Shown here: piece by piece, positions 1 through 9,077 of the stretch
Layout of the letters: each line of letters opens with the position of its first letter
Numbering within the stretch: the first letter of the stretch is position 1
NCBI RefSeq assembly: GCF_030708455.1
Contig: NZ_JAUYWF010000002.1
Span: 248,001 to 312,000, forward strand
Length of the DNA stretch: 64,000 bases
DNA from: Halomonas sp. SSL-5
GTDB taxonomy: Bacteria; Pseudomonadota; Gammaproteobacteria; Pseudomonadales; Halomonadaceae
Reading direction: 5' to 3'
Notes under the pieces: model-generated
Told to the model about the DNA's origin: nothing
Database searches by the model: none
The model's input: only the letters and a program-made list of their open reading frames with translations
Made by a program: the position numbers and the translations under genes

Positions 1-855
1 GGCGACACCGCCGGCTGCATGGCGGTCTGCGACCCCGAGGAGGGCATGCACTCGCTCTTCGCCGGCTACTTGCCCCGCCACCACTTCGCCCCGGCCCCCA
101 CCGCCCCCTTCGAGGCAGGGCCCGAGGCGGTGGAGCAGGACCTCGCCGCCCTGCGCGCGGTGCTCGAGCGCCACCACCACGAGATCGCCGCCCTGCTGAT
201 GGAGCCGCTGCTGCAGGCCGCCGGCGGGCTCAACATGACCTCGCCCCACTACCTCGCGGGCGCCCGCGAAATGTGCGATGAGTTCGACGTGCTACTGGTG
301 TTCGACGAGGTAGCCACCGGCTTCGGCCGCACGGGAAAGATGTTCGCCGCCGACCATGCCGGCGTCACCCCCGACATCATGGTGCTCTCCAAGGGGCTCA
401 CCGGGGGGTATCTCGGCCACGCGGCGACGCTTGCCACCGACCGGGTGCATGACGCCTTCATCGGTGACAGCGAGATGCACGCCTTTATGCACGGCCCCAC
501 CTTCATGGGCAATCCGCTGGCCTGCGCCGTGGCCCTGGAGAGCCTGGCGGTCTTCAAGGAGGAGGACTATCTGGGCAGGATCAGCGCCCTCAACGCGGTG
601 CTGCGCGAGGCGCTGATCGACGACGACAGGCTCGCCGCCCATCCGGCGGTGGCCGACGTGCGCGTGCTCGGCGCGACCGCAGTGATCGAGACACACGCGG
701 CGGCGGACCTGGTCGGCGTGGGCGACTGGGCGCGCCAACAGGGTGTCTGGCTACGCCCTATCGGCCGCTGGCTCTATACCATGCCGGCCTATGTCACCTC
801 GGAGGGCGACATGCGCCGCATCACCGACGTCATGAAGGGCTGGTTCAGACACTGA
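1..855 (+). CDS. bioA: Adenosylmethionine-8-amino-7-oxononanoate aminotransferase (3' part)
   Basis: This is the C-terminal 284 residues of a class III PLP-dependent aminotransferase; the open frame runs off the left edge, so the start lies outside the window. The segment GDTAGCMAVCDPEEGMHSLF is typical of BioA, which converts KAPA to DAPA in biotin synthesis using S-adenosylmethionine as amino donor. VFDEVATGFGRTG holds the PLP-contacting Asp, and LSKGLTGGYLG holds the Schiff-base lysine. The C-terminus looks intact. The gene to its right is unrelated to biotin. BioA is favoured over other class III enzymes because of the DPEEGMHSLF signature. Confidence 0.88.
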   Translation, partial: GDTAGCMAVCDPEEGMHSLFAGYLPRHHFAPAPTAPFEAGPEAVEQDLAALRAVLERHHHEIAALLMEPLLQAAGGLNMTSPHYLAGAREMCDEFDVLLVFDEVATGFGRTGKMFAADHAGVTPDIMVLSKGLTGGYLGHAATLATDRVHDAFIGDSEMHAFMHGPTFMGNPLACAVALESLAVFKEEDYLGRISALNAVLREALIDDDRLAAHPAVADVRVLGATAVIETHAAADLVGVGDWARQQGVWLRPIGRWLYTMPAYVTSEGDMRRITDVMKGWFRH

Positions 856-997
856 GCGACTGCCGTCTCAGCCGGTGACGCCCTTTGCCATGAAGGTGGG
901 GGGACACCGACATCTCCGCCGCCGACCGCAGAATGTCCGTTGCATGGCCTGTCCAAATGTGTTTGACAAGCCACGACATAGGACGGACTGTAGATCC

Positions 998-2986
998 ATG
1001 AGCGCAGATCCTCACGACCCCGCCCCCGATGACGACGACATGTCAGGCGAGCTAGTGAATCAGCTCGACGCCGCCATCGAACGACTGGCCGCTGCGAATG
1101 CCGTTGCAGAGGTCTCTCCCGTATTCGAGGTCATCGCTGCGGCACGCCCCCTGATGTTCGATGCCGGAGGGCTCGACGTCCTCTACGCGCGTGTACCGGC
1201 GATCGAGGCCGCCGGGTTCTTCGGTGGTAGCGACTGGAATTATCCCCAGACACTGGTGCCCTCGCTTGCCATGCGCACCGTGCGTCACGGGGACCCGACC
1301 GCCACCCTGGTCGAGAGCCTGAGCCAGATTCGCCTGCTCGCCGTTGCCAAGGGCGACTATTCGCACCCTTCGGTCTCGGCGGAGCACGCCAATCACTTCC
1401 TCGCTCAGGTGATGGCCATGAACCTCGATCTCGTCGTCAGCGACCTGCACGAGGGCGACCGGCTGCGGCCTGACCGGCTCGGGTTCGCCGTCCAGAACCT
1501 TTACCACTACCTGCTTGAGCACCTGGGCTACGAGAATCTTCTGGAGCATCTGGTGGCCGAAGTCTGGCGAATCCTGGCGCAACGCCCGGTCCAGGTGGAT
1601 GGCGTCAAGCAGATGGTGACCCAGATCGCCGCCTGCCTGAACACGCCGGACAGCCCCGTGGGAGAGGCCAGCGAGGATGCCCGCACGCTCGTCAATGCCG
1701 TCTTCGGCCCCACCGAAGGCTGCCGCGAAGACCCCGGCTTTGACGTCTACGCCGAACGGCTGGCGAGCATGGATGACGCGACCCTGCTGCAGGAGGCCAT
1801 TGCCTTTGCCCAGAGCATGCACAGCACTGGCCTGGTCTCGTCCTACATGCCTGGATTTATTCGCTACCTGCGTAATCGATGGAACGCACTGATTCCCACG
1901 GCACTGGGGCTGAGTCAGACGGGGGCAGACGCCTTTCATTGTTATCCGGCGCTGATTCACACGCTGATCGATGAGGCCCTGTTTCCCGAAACCAACCAGG
2001 CCGCCTATGGCCTGGCCATGATGCTCGAGCGCGGCATTCTGTACTCGCCGTCGGTGGCTCCCTCGCTGTGGCGGCAGCTGAGGCTGACGGTGTGCGATGC
2101 CGCCACACGGAAGATCGTTGCCGTCTTCGGGACCCGGCGCTCGCCGGAATGCTTTCTGCTCGCCGACGTTCTCAACGTGCTCGGCCGCCCGCTGGGTGTG
2201 GGGCAGGGTAATTACCCCACTTGCCAGTCGACACGCGCCCTGTCCATGTGGGCCTACAATACCCCTGCCGACCTGCTGCGAGTCGTCGCCTGGGCGGCCC
2301 GCGACGATGAAGTGATCATGCGTTTCGAAGGCAACAGCATTTCCTCCCGGGAACTGGGCGCCGGCCTGGCAACCGAGCCCCCGGTAGATGTCGATGCTGT
2401 CTCGCTGTTGACCGTCCCCCATCTCGACCGCATCTACTTCGAGATGGGACGCCGCAGCGTCGGGCGCGGAGAGGATCCCCATAAGTGGGTCAACGCCGAG
2501 TTTCATGGCGATCACGTGGGCCATGGCTTCCGCATCGCGGTCGATGTGTTTACCGGCGGCTTGAAAGACTTCGAGGGGTTCATGCGTGACTTCTATGCCG
2601 CGTACCACCCCTTCTACAACGGCAACATTCCGGTGATCAATCCGCAGCCGGCAGGCATCGCCGTCACCGATAGCGCCACGCGGTTCCTCGGCTGGCACGC
2701 GATCACTATCCAACGCCTCGCGCTCGATCCGCACCAGGTCATGCGGGTCTACTTCTTCAACCCCAACAACGACAGCGGGCAGGACTGGGGCCAGGGAATC
2801 ATCACCTCGACCCAGGGCAATGGCGAACTCTACGGTGAGGCCTCGCTGCCGGTGGCGCAGTTCGCTTCGCGACTCTACGTCTTTCACTACGACCCGCTCG
2901 AGAAGGGCGAGCCGGCCGATGTACCAGACGATGAAGTGTATCGGGCCATGGGTCTGGCCCGAGATAGCTGGGCGTCGGGGCGATAG
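998..2986 (+). CDS. Uncharacterised protein with papain-like Cys-His-Asn C-terminal half
   Basis: A 662-residue protein with no family I can name. The frame is open from 875, but the ATG at 998 is preferred because the upstream part is basic and low in coding character. The N-terminal 370 or so residues look all-helical. The C-terminal half has an order of residues seen in papain-fold cysteine peptidases and amidases: Cys409 at the head of a helix (NYPTCQSTRALSMWAY), His567 in a beta-strand-like stretch (LGWHAITI), and Asn588 (YFFNPNND). No signal peptide is visible. It lies 85 bp before an ATP-grasp gene on the same strand, so the two may be co-transcribed. The peptidase-like reading is inference from motif order only. 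Confidence 0.6.
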   Translation: MSADPHDPAPDDDDMSGELVNQLDAAIERLAAANAVAEVSPVFEVIAAARPLMFDAGGLDVLYARVPAIEAAGFFGGSDWNYPQTLVPSLAMRTVRHGDPTATLVESLSQIRLLAVAKGDYSHPSVSAEHANHFLAQVMAMNLDLVVSDLHEGDRLRPDRLGFAVQNLYHYLLEHLGYENLLEHLVAEVWRILAQRPVQVDGVKQMVTQIAACLNTPDSPVGEASEDARTLVNAVFGPTEGCREDPGFDVYAERLASMDDATLLQEAIAFAQSMHSTGLVSSYMPGFIRYLRNRWNALIPTALGLSQTGADAFHCYPALIHTLIDEALFPETNQAAYGLAMMLERGILYSPSVAPSLWRQLRLTVCDAATRKIVAVFGTRRSPECFLLADVLNVLGRPLGVGQGNYPTCQSTRALSMWAYNTPADLLRVVAWAARDDEVIMRFEGNSISSRELGAGLATEPPVDVDAVSLLTVPHLDRIYFEMGRRSVGRGEDPHKWVNAEFHGDHVGHGFRIAVDVFTGGLKDFEGFMRDFYAAYHPFYNGNIPVINPQPAGIAVTDSATRFLGWHAITIQRLALDPHQVMRVYFFNPNNDSGQDWGQGIITSTQGNGELYGEASLPVAQFASRLYVFHYDPLEKGEPADVPDDEVYRAMGLARDSWASGR

Positions 2987-3071
2987 CCCAACGATGCTTG
3001 GCGCTTAAGCTCGACAAGAACGCAATAAACCGAGCGCCAATACTCTGCCACTGGCAGAAGGAGAACAATCT

Positions 3072-4376
3072 ATGTCGATTGCATCAGAAGCCCCCGAAAA
3101 GGACGTTTCAAGCTGGACCGACCCGACCATGGATTCGGTCAAGGGGACTGAGACGCCCAAGGACCCCAACAAGGGCTACATCGCGCTGCTAGGCTGGAGC
3201 GTCAATGCCATCAAGGCCGCCCAGAAGTTTGACCGCCGCTATGTGGTAGTAGCACCAGACTGGGCCGCCGACTTCTGCGAAGCCAACAAGATTCCATACA
3301 TTCAATGGGATTTTGTGCGCCTGAATGACCGCTCCATGGAGATCGCGGAGCGGCTCAAGGAAGAAGGCGTGGATGTGGCCATTCCGCTGTTCGAGGAAAC
3401 CGTCGAATGGTCAGGCGCGATCAACTCGGTGCTCATGGACAGCCCCCGCATGTACGGGCAATCCATCCTGTTTCGCGACAAGGCACTGATGAAGCGCCGC
3501 GCCCAGCTGGGCGGTATTCGCGTGGGGATCTTCGAGGAAGCCCACGAGAAGGATGACATCATCCGCTTCATGAAACGCGTCAATCAGACGCTGCTCAAAC
3601 TCGACGGCGACCCCGATGACCCGATTCACGTCAAGGCCTTCGACAAGGCCGGCTGTCTCGGACACCGCATGATCCGCAAGATCGACGAGATCGACAGCAT
3701 ACCGGCCGAAGAGTATCCCTTGCTGATGGAAAGCCACCTCGACGGCTGGGAGTTTGCCGTCGAGGCCTGGATCCATGATGGCAAGATCAAGTTCCTCAAC
3801 ATCTCCGAGTACGTGACCCTGGGCTACTCGGTATTCGTTCCCGCCACCCGCGAACTCGAGAGCTGGCGTGATGCCATCACCAAGCAGATCGAGAAGTTGA
3901 TCAAGACGTTCGACATCCAGTTCGGCCTGATCCATCCCGAGTACTTCGTGGCGGCGGACGGCGAGATGTACTTCGGCGAAGTCGCCTATCGCCCGCCCGG
4001 CTTCAAGGCCTTCGAGCTCATCGAGCGCGCCTACGGCTTCAGCCCCTATCAGGCATCGATGCTGGTCTTCGACCCCAAGAGCACCAAGGAGGAGGTCGAG
4101 GCCTTCTTCCCCCGCGAGGTGGTCGACGCCAAGGGCTATGCGGGCTGCTTCGGGGTGTACCCGCGGCGACGTGTCGTCAGCAAGCTGGAGATGCCCAAGG
4201 AGACCATCGAACACCCCTACTTCGAGTCTCACGAACTGGTAGCGCCGACCGAAGAGACGGTCCCGGACCGCTCGGCGTTCGGCACCCACTGGGGCCTCGT
4301 GTTCTTCTTCGGCGACGACCCGATCAAGATGCGGGACCTGCTCAAGGCTCAAGAGGATCTGGACTTCTATGTCTAG
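3072..4376 (+). CDS. ATP-grasp domain protein (carboxylate-amine/thiol ligase-like)
   Basis: A 434-residue soluble protein with ATP-grasp layout. An N-terminal Rossmann-like pre-ATP-grasp region (IALLGWSVNAIKAAQKF, then YVVVAPDWAADF) precedes the ATP-binding core. The core includes PLLMESHLDGWEFAVEAWI, which resembles the hinge and hairpin, and a late acidic metal-binding stretch, MYFGEVAYRPPG. ATP-grasp enzymes activate a carboxylate as acyl phosphate and couple it to an amine or thiol; the substrate here cannot be read. A clear Shine-Dalgarno (AAGGAG) sits about 8 bp before the ATG. It follows the papain-like gene by 85 bp and is followed by a strong hairpin, so the pair probably forms one transcript. 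Confidence 0.75.
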   Translation: MSIASEAPEKDVSSWTDPTMDSVKGTETPKDPNKGYIALLGWSVNAIKAAQKFDRRYVVVAPDWAADFCEANKIPYIQWDFVRLNDRSMEIAERLKEEGVDVAIPLFEETVEWSGAINSVLMDSPRMYGQSILFRDKALMKRRAQLGGIRVGIFEEAHEKDDIIRFMKRVNQTLLKLDGDPDDPIHVKAFDKAGCLGHRMIRKIDEIDSIPAEEYPLLMESHLDGWEFAVEAWIHDGKIKFLNISEYVTLGYSVFVPATRELESWRDAITKQIEKLIKTFDIQFGLIHPEYFVAADGEMYFGEVAYRPPGFKAFELIERAYGFSPYQASMLVFDPKSTKEEVEAFFPREVVDAKGYAGCFGVYPRRRVVSKLEMPKETIEHPYFESHELVAPTEETVPDRSAFGTHWGLVFFFGDDPIKMRDLLKAQEDLDFYV

Positions 4377-4418
4377 CAACGCGTTCAACACCGATTCGCA
4401 CCTGAGCTGATACGACCG

Positions 4419-4446
4419 GGGGCAGGGCTGACGCCCTGCCCCTTTC
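4419..4446 (+). terminator. Rho-independent terminator-like hairpin after the ATP-grasp gene
   Basis: A perfect 10-bp stem, GGGGCAGGGC and GCCCTGCCCC around a 4-base loop, is followed by TTT. It separates the ATP-grasp unit from the outer-membrane protein gene. Confidence 0.65.
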
Positions 4447-4540
4447 AATCCTGCCCCTTTCAATCAGGCTTAAAGCGTTGGCGACGTCGGCCGTTTCGCG
4501 GATAGACTTGGTTCCAGGAAATACAAGAAGGAACCCACAG

Positions 4541-5563
4541 ATGAGAAAGGTCCTGATCGCACTGGCCGCCTGTGCTGCCCTGGGTGCTCACGCCGATACC
4601 CTGCCGGTGCCCACCGAGGGTTCGCTCGACGCCATCAGCATGCCGGAGGACGACAGCGACCTGCCCGAGTGGGCGGTGAAGCGCATCGGTCCCTTCCACG
4701 CCACCATGACCGACTGGGTAGACGGTACGTCGCGCAGTATCGACGGCTTCTTCGGTACCACCGACGCCCTCACCGTGGACTCCGACTCCTACCTGCGCAT
4801 CAGCCAGGAGTTCGCCTGGAAGGAGGGCGAGGCGTTCGACCAGGACCTGGGCGCCCGCTTCCGCCTCGACCTGCCCACTACCGAGGAGCGCCTGCGCCTG
4901 ATCATCGAGAGCGAGCCCGACGAGACCCGCGGCACCCTCGACGAGCAGGAGTCCTCGCTGACGGATGACCGCGTCGACAGCATCGAGGACGTGCTGGTGG
5001 GGCTGCGCCGCCTGGGGGACGGCGACAGGACCCAGGAGTGGGACACCGAGCTGGGCGCTGGCGTGAAGGTGCGCCTGCCCCTCGACCCTTACGCCCGTGT
5101 CACCACCCAGCGGCTCTGGACCCTGGACAACGGCCCCTGGCAGCTGCATAGCGACAACCGCCTTTCCTGGTTCAACGAGGATGGCTACTCGGCGCGCACC
5201 CGCTGGGACCTGGGCCGCCCGGTGGACGAGAAGCGCCACCTGCGCTTCATCAGCAACGTGCAGTGGCGCGAGGAGGTGGACACCCTGGAGTTCAGCCAGG
5301 CCGCCGAGCTCAACCAGCGCATCAACAACCGCAGCGTGCTGCGCTACTCCGCGGTGGTGCTCGGCGAGAGCCTCTCCCACACCACCATCGAGGACAGCTA
5401 CCTGCAGCTGCGCTTCCGCCGCGACATCCACAAGGGCTTCACCTTCCTCGACGTCGCCCCGGCCCTGCACTTCCCCCGCGAGGCGAACCGCGACCCGCGC
5501 TGGGCACTCACCCTGCGCGTGGAGATGTACTTCCGCCGCTTCATCGACCGGGTCACGCTGTAG
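4541..5563 (+). CDS. Probable outer-membrane protein, unknown function
   Basis: A 340-residue protein starting at the ATG at 4541, which gives a clean signal peptide (MRKVLIALAACAALGAHADT). The open frame extends upstream to 4478, but that would bury the signal. The mature part alternates charged and hydrophobic residues in strands (WQLHSDNRLSWFNEDG, YSAVVLGESLSHTTIEDSY) and ends in an aromatic-rich strand, EMYFRRFIDRVTL. This fits a small beta-barrel or outer-membrane-associated protein. I recognise no functional family. It stands alone, with a terminator before it and the convergent cobQ gene after it. Confidence 0.65.
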   Translation: MRKVLIALAACAALGAHADTLPVPTEGSLDAISMPEDDSDLPEWAVKRIGPFHATMTDWVDGTSRSIDGFFGTTDALTVDSDSYLRISQEFAWKEGEAFDQDLGARFRLDLPTTEERLRLIIESEPDETRGTLDEQESSLTDDRVDSIEDVLVGLRRLGDGDRTQEWDTELGAGVKVRLPLDPYARVTTQRLWTLDNGPWQLHSDNRLSWFNEDGYSARTRWDLGRPVDEKRHLRFISNVQWREEVDTLEFSQAAELNQRINNRSVLRYSAVVLGESLSHTTIEDSYLQLRFRRDIHKGFTFLDVAPALHFPREANRDPRWALTLRVEMYFRRFIDRVTL

Positions 5564-5585
5564 CCCGCTCACGAGACGCCTGGCG

Positions 5586-7037
5586 TTAACACCGCAACAA
5601 CCGCTGAATAGCGGACATATCAAGATGCGCTTCCAGGGCATCGGCCAGCCGCTCGAGCTCCGCCTGGCGGTGGGCGGCCAGGTCCACCGCCTCGCCTGCC
5701 TCCTCCAGCCCGCAGCGGGCCAGCAGTGCCGCACCGGCCGCGGGCTGATCGAACAGGCCATGCAGGTAGGTGCCCAGCACCCGGCCGTCGTCGCTCACTG
5801 CCCCGTCCGGGCGCCCCACCAGCTCGCACAGGGGGCGCTCAAGCGCCGGCCCCGTGGTAACGCCGTTGTGGATCTCGTAGCCGGCGATCGGCACGCCCTC
5901 GGGCAGCAGGCGTCCGCTCACGTTGCGCAGCTGTTTGCCGGCCACCATGCGGGTCTCCATCTCGAGCAGCCCCAGCCCCGGCGCCGAACCGGCCGCCCCC
6001 TCCAGCCCCTCGGGATCGTGGATCCAGTCGCCCAGCATCTGGAAACCACCACAGATCCCCAGCAGCTTGCCGCCATAACGTAGATGGCGGCGGATGGCCG
6101 CCTCCCAGCCTTGGGCGCGCAGCCAGGCGAGATCCGAGCGGGTGCTCTTGCTGCCCGGCAGGATGGTCAAATCGGCCGGCGGAATGGGCCGATCCGGCCC
6201 CACGAAGGTGAGCGCCACCCGCGGGTGCAGGCGCAGCGGATCGAAGTCGTTGTGGTTGCTGATGCGCGGCAGCGCCGGCACCACCACGCGCAGCGCCGGT
6301 TCCCCCTGGCTCCTGCCCTCCAGGCCCAGGCTGTCCTCGGCGTCCAGCACCAGCCCCTGCAGGTAGGGCAAGGTTCCCAGCACCGACTTGCCGGTGTACT
6401 CCTCCAGCCAGTCCAGCCCCGGCTGCAGCAGCGCCATATCGCCGCGGAATCGGTTGATGATAACGCCCCGGGTGCGTGCCCGCTCGCTCTCGCTAAGCAG
6501 CTCGAGTGTGCCCACCAACTGGGCGAAGACGCCGCCGCGGTCGATATCCCCCACCAGCAGCACCGGGCAGTCCACCGCCTCGGCGAAGCCCATGTTGGCG
6601 ATATCGTTCTCGCGCAGGTTGATCTCAGCCGGGCTGCCCGCCCCCTCGGCGATGATCACGTCATAACGACTCGACAGCGCCTCCCAGGCGGCCAGCATGG
6701 AGGCCTTCGCCTCGCGCTTGTAGGCCTGGTAGTCCAGGGCACCCATATGGCCATGCACCTGGCCACGCAGGATCACCTGGGCTCCGCGGTCGCTCTCCGG
6801 CTTGAGCAGCACCGGGTTCATATCGCTATGCGGCTCGACGCCGGCCGCCAGCGCCTGCAGCGCCGTGGAGCGTCCGATCTCGCCGCCATCCGCCGTCACC
6901 GCGCTGTTCAGCGCCATGTTCTGCGGCTTGAACGGCGCCACCGACACCCCACGCCGCGCCAGTGCCCGGCACAACGCGGCCACCACCGTGCTCTTGCCCG
7001 CATCCGAGGTGGTGCCCTGGATCATGAGTGTCGTCAT
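5586..7037 (-). CDS. cobQ: Cobyric acid synthase
   Basis: A 483-residue glutamine-dependent amidotransferase that amidates the b, d, e and g side chains of adenosylcobyrinic acid a,c-diamide. The N-terminal dethiobiotin-synthetase-like domain opens with [20 protein letters not shown], containing the P-loop. The C-terminal class I glutaminase domain has [12 protein letters not shown], with the nucleophilic Cys, and a late YLHGLFD with the catalytic His. The frame opens 17 codons earlier, but the ATG at 7037 puts the P-loop at the normal N-terminal position. It is transcribed in the same direction as the cobalamin cluster, but a plus-strand gene separates it from bluB. Confidence 0.95.
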   Translation of the reverse strand: MTTLMIQGTTSDAGKSTVVAALCRALARRGVSVAPFKPQNMALNSAVTADGGEIGRSTALQALAAGVEPHSDMNPVLLKPESDRGAQVILRGQVHGHMGALDYQAYKREAKASMLAAWEALSSRYDVIIAEGAGSPAEINLRENDIANMGFAEAVDCPVLLVGDIDRGGVFAQLVGTLELLSESERARTRGVIINRFRGDMALLQPGLDWLEEYTGKSVLGTLPYLQGLVLDAEDSLGLEGRSQGEPALRVVVPALPRISNHNDFDPLRLHPRVALTFVGPDRPIPPADLTILPGSKSTRSDLAWLRAQGWEAAIRRHLRYGGKLLGICGGFQMLGDWIHDPEGLEGAAGSAPGLGLLEMETRMVAGKQLRNVSGRLLPEGVPIAGYEIHNGVTTGPALERPLCELVGRPDGAVSDDGRVLGTYLHGLFDQPAAGAALLARCGLEEAGEAVDLAAHRQAELERLADALEAHLDMSAIQRLLRC

Positions 7038-7166
7038 GCGAATTGCCGCCCCTCGCTGCTGCTGGATTGCCTGTGCGTGAAAGGGCACTAAGGTACCAGA
7101 GGCGGCATCATGGAACCCGATCCCGTTTCAGGTAGCCTTGAGGAAAGTCACCGCGAGGATTACCGA

Positions 7167-7541
7167 ATGACCGACACCTCCCCCGCCCGGATCATCGACC
7201 CGACGTGCATCGGCTACTATCACGCCCATCTCTACTACCAGGACACGCAGGGGCTGGCCGAGGCCCGCCGACTGGCCGAAGCTGCCGCCGCGCGCTTCGA
7301 TATCAAGGTAGGGCGCTTCCATGAGCGCCCGGTGGGCCCCCATCCGCTGTGGAGCTGCCAGCTCTCCTTCGCCGCCGAAAGCTTCGGCCAGATCGTGCCC
7401 TGGCTGGCACTCAACCGCGGCGACCTCGACATCTTCGTGCATGTCGGCACCGACGACGACCTATTCGACCATACCCAGGGCGTGATCTGGCTGGGCCACA
7501 GCCATCAGCTGGACCTGAGCGGCTTTACGGGTGACGGCTGA
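7167..7541 (+). CDS. DOPA 4,5-dioxygenase family protein
   Basis: A 124-residue protein matching the small DOPA dioxygenase family. Histidine-rich motifs are present in order: GYYHAHLYY, then GRFHERPVGPHPLW, then FVHVGTDDDLFDHTQG. In characterised members such residues bind iron for extradiol cleavage; many bacterial members have no known substrate. The ATG at 7167 follows GAGGA at 7154-7158; the open frame starts earlier at 7110. It is divergent from cobQ and sits between cobQ and bluB on the opposite strand, so it is not part of the B12 operon. Confidence 0.8.
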   Translation: MTDTSPARIIDPTCIGYYHAHLYYQDTQGLAEARRLAEAAAARFDIKVGRFHERPVGPHPLWSCQLSFAAESFGQIVPWLALNRGDLDIFVHVGTDDDLFDHTQGVIWLGHSHQLDLSGFTGDG

Positions 7542-7757
7542 GGCCTGGCCCAAGCTCGGCCTCGACGCAACGGGGGGCGTGGCCTGCCGGACTTCATGGA
7601 CGCAGCGCTGATGGATCTTGACCTGGATGATGACGAGGGTGACGGATGAGGCGTGGGGATCTCGTCACCATCACCTTGTCGGTTGACTCCGGTAAGCCTC
7701 GTCCCGCCTACAACAGACCTTCCCGAGTCCTTTCCCACGCCCAGCGCTGTGTAGTGG

Positions 7758-8471
7758 TCATCGAGCGCGTCCCTGGAGGTCATTGAGGGCGCCGGCCAGG
7801 CCTTCGAGCGTCGTCGCTTCGCCCCAGTGGCTGCCATGCACCAGTTCGCCTAACGACAGGCGTTGTCGCCAGCCGGATCGGGCCAGCTCGGGCTGATCGA
7901 GAAACTCATCCACATAGCCGAGGCAGAGGTAGGCGAGCGGGTAGACCCCCTGCGGCAGGCCCAGCACCTCGGCCAGGTCCTGCTGGTCGAGGATGCTCAC
8001 CCAGCCCACGCCGATGCCTTCCGCCCGGGCCGCCAGCCACAGGTTCTGTACCGCCAGGCAGGCGCTGAACAGGTCCGTGTCGATGATGCTGTTGCGCCCC
8101 AGCACGTGCTCGCCGCCGCGTGTCCGGTCGCAGGTGATGCACAGGTTCAGGGGGCCATCGCGGATGCCTTCGAGCTTGAGGCTGCGGTAGGTCCGCCCGC
8201 GCTCCCCGACGTAGTGATCCGCGGCCTTGGTGTTCTCCCGCTGGAAGATCTGATACACCCGTTCGCGGGTCGCCAGGCTGTCGATCACCAGGAAATCCCA
8301 GGGCTGCATGAAACCCACCGAGGGGGCGTGATGCGCGGCCTCCAGCAATCGCGCCAGCACCGCCGGCGGGATGGGGTCGGGCAGGAATTGAGAACGCACG
8401 TCCCGGCGCTCGTGGATGGCGCGATAGACACCGGCCCGCTGTGCCTCGGAAAAGGCGTGCTCGGAGCTCAT
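7758..8471 (-). CDS. bluB: 5,6-dimethylbenzimidazole synthase
   Basis: A 237-residue flavin-destructase of the nitroreductase fold. BluB fragments reduced FMN with oxygen to make 5,6-dimethylbenzimidazole, the lower ligand of B12. RAIHERRDVRSQFLPDPIP at the N-terminus and HHAPSVGFMQPWDFLVI are strongly BluB-like, and the length is normal. The start overlaps the end of cobO by 4 bp (ATGA), so the two are translationally coupled. It is the last gene of the btuBFCD-cobO-bluB unit read leftward from the riboswitch. Confidence 0.93.
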   Translation of the reverse strand: MSSEHAFSEAQRAGVYRAIHERRDVRSQFLPDPIPPAVLARLLEAAHHAPSVGFMQPWDFLVIDSLATRERVYQIFQRENTKAADHYVGERGRTYRSLKLEGIRDGPLNLCITCDRTRGGEHVLGRNSIIDTDLFSACLAVQNLWLAARAEGIGVGWVSILDQQDLAEVLGLPQGVYPLAYLCLGYVDEFLDQPELARSGWRQRLSLGELVHGSHWGEATTLEGLAGALNDLQGRAR

Positions 8472-9073
8472 AGCTCGACGCCCTTCTGGGCCCTCACTCC
8501 CTGATCCTTGAAGGCGTGCTTGACTACTTTCATCTCGGTGACGGTGTCGGCCAACTCGATCAGCGCGTCGGGGGCGTAGCGCCCGGTCACGATGGCGTGC
8601 TGCATGGCCGGCCGCGCCTGGAGGTCGTCCAGCACTCGATCCAGGTCGAGGTAGCCGTTCTTCAGGGCGATGTTGAGTTCATCGAGCAGCACCATATCGA
8701 AGCTCGGGTCGGCGAGCATGCGCCCGGCCACCTCCCAGGCCGCCTCGGCGGTCTGGACGTCGCGCTCGCGGTCCTGGGTGTCCCAGGTGTAGCCCTCGCC
8801 CATTACGTGGTACTCCACGCCCGGTAGATTACGGAAGAAGGCCTCCTCGCCGGTGCTGAAGGCGCCCTTGATAAACTGCACCACGCCCACCTGCATGCCG
8901 TGGCCGAGGGCGCGTGCCAGCATGCCGAAGCCGGAGCTGCTCTTGCCCTTGCCGGGGCCGGTGAGCACCAGCAGCACGCCCTGCTCCTTGTCGGCCTTGG
9001 CGATGCGCTCGTTCATGATCTTCTGCTTGTGGGCCATGCGCTCGGCATGGCGCTGGGGATCGACTTTTTTCAT
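8468..9073 (-). CDS. cobO: Cob(I)yrinic acid a,c-diamide adenosyltransferase
   Basis: A 201-residue CobA/CobO/BtuR-type ATP:corrinoid adenosyltransferase. The P-loop GPGKGKSSSGFGMLARALG is near residue 39, preceded by a basic N-terminal helix that in the family covers the active site. VQFIKGAF, MGEGYTWDTQ and MVLLDELNIAL (Walker B-like) are further family marks. It attaches the upper adenosyl ligand to cobyrinate diamide or cobinamide. It lies 4 bp after the ABC ATPase gene and overlaps bluB by 4 bp. Confidence 0.94.
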   Translation of the reverse strand: MKKVDPQRHAERMAHKQKIMNERIAKADKEQGVLLVLTGPGKGKSSSGFGMLARALGHGMQVGVVQFIKGAFSTGEEAFFRNLPGVEYHVMGEGYTWDTQDRERDVQTAEAAWEVAGRMLADPSFDMVLLDELNIALKNGYLDLDRVLDDLQARPAMQHAIVTGRYAPDALIELADTVTEMKVVKHAFKDQGVRAQKGVEL

Positions 9074-9077
9074 TTGA

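Noticed and set aside
1052-2887. 611-codon minus-strand open frame
   Set aside because: Antisense shadow of the papain-like gene; composition is typical of reverse-complement GC-rich coding sequence.
7542-7757. Short acidic frame ending DLDLDDDEGDG near 7596-7649
   Set aside because: Only about 17 codons from its ATG, with no convincing ribosome binding site and no family; treated as noncoding between convergent genes.
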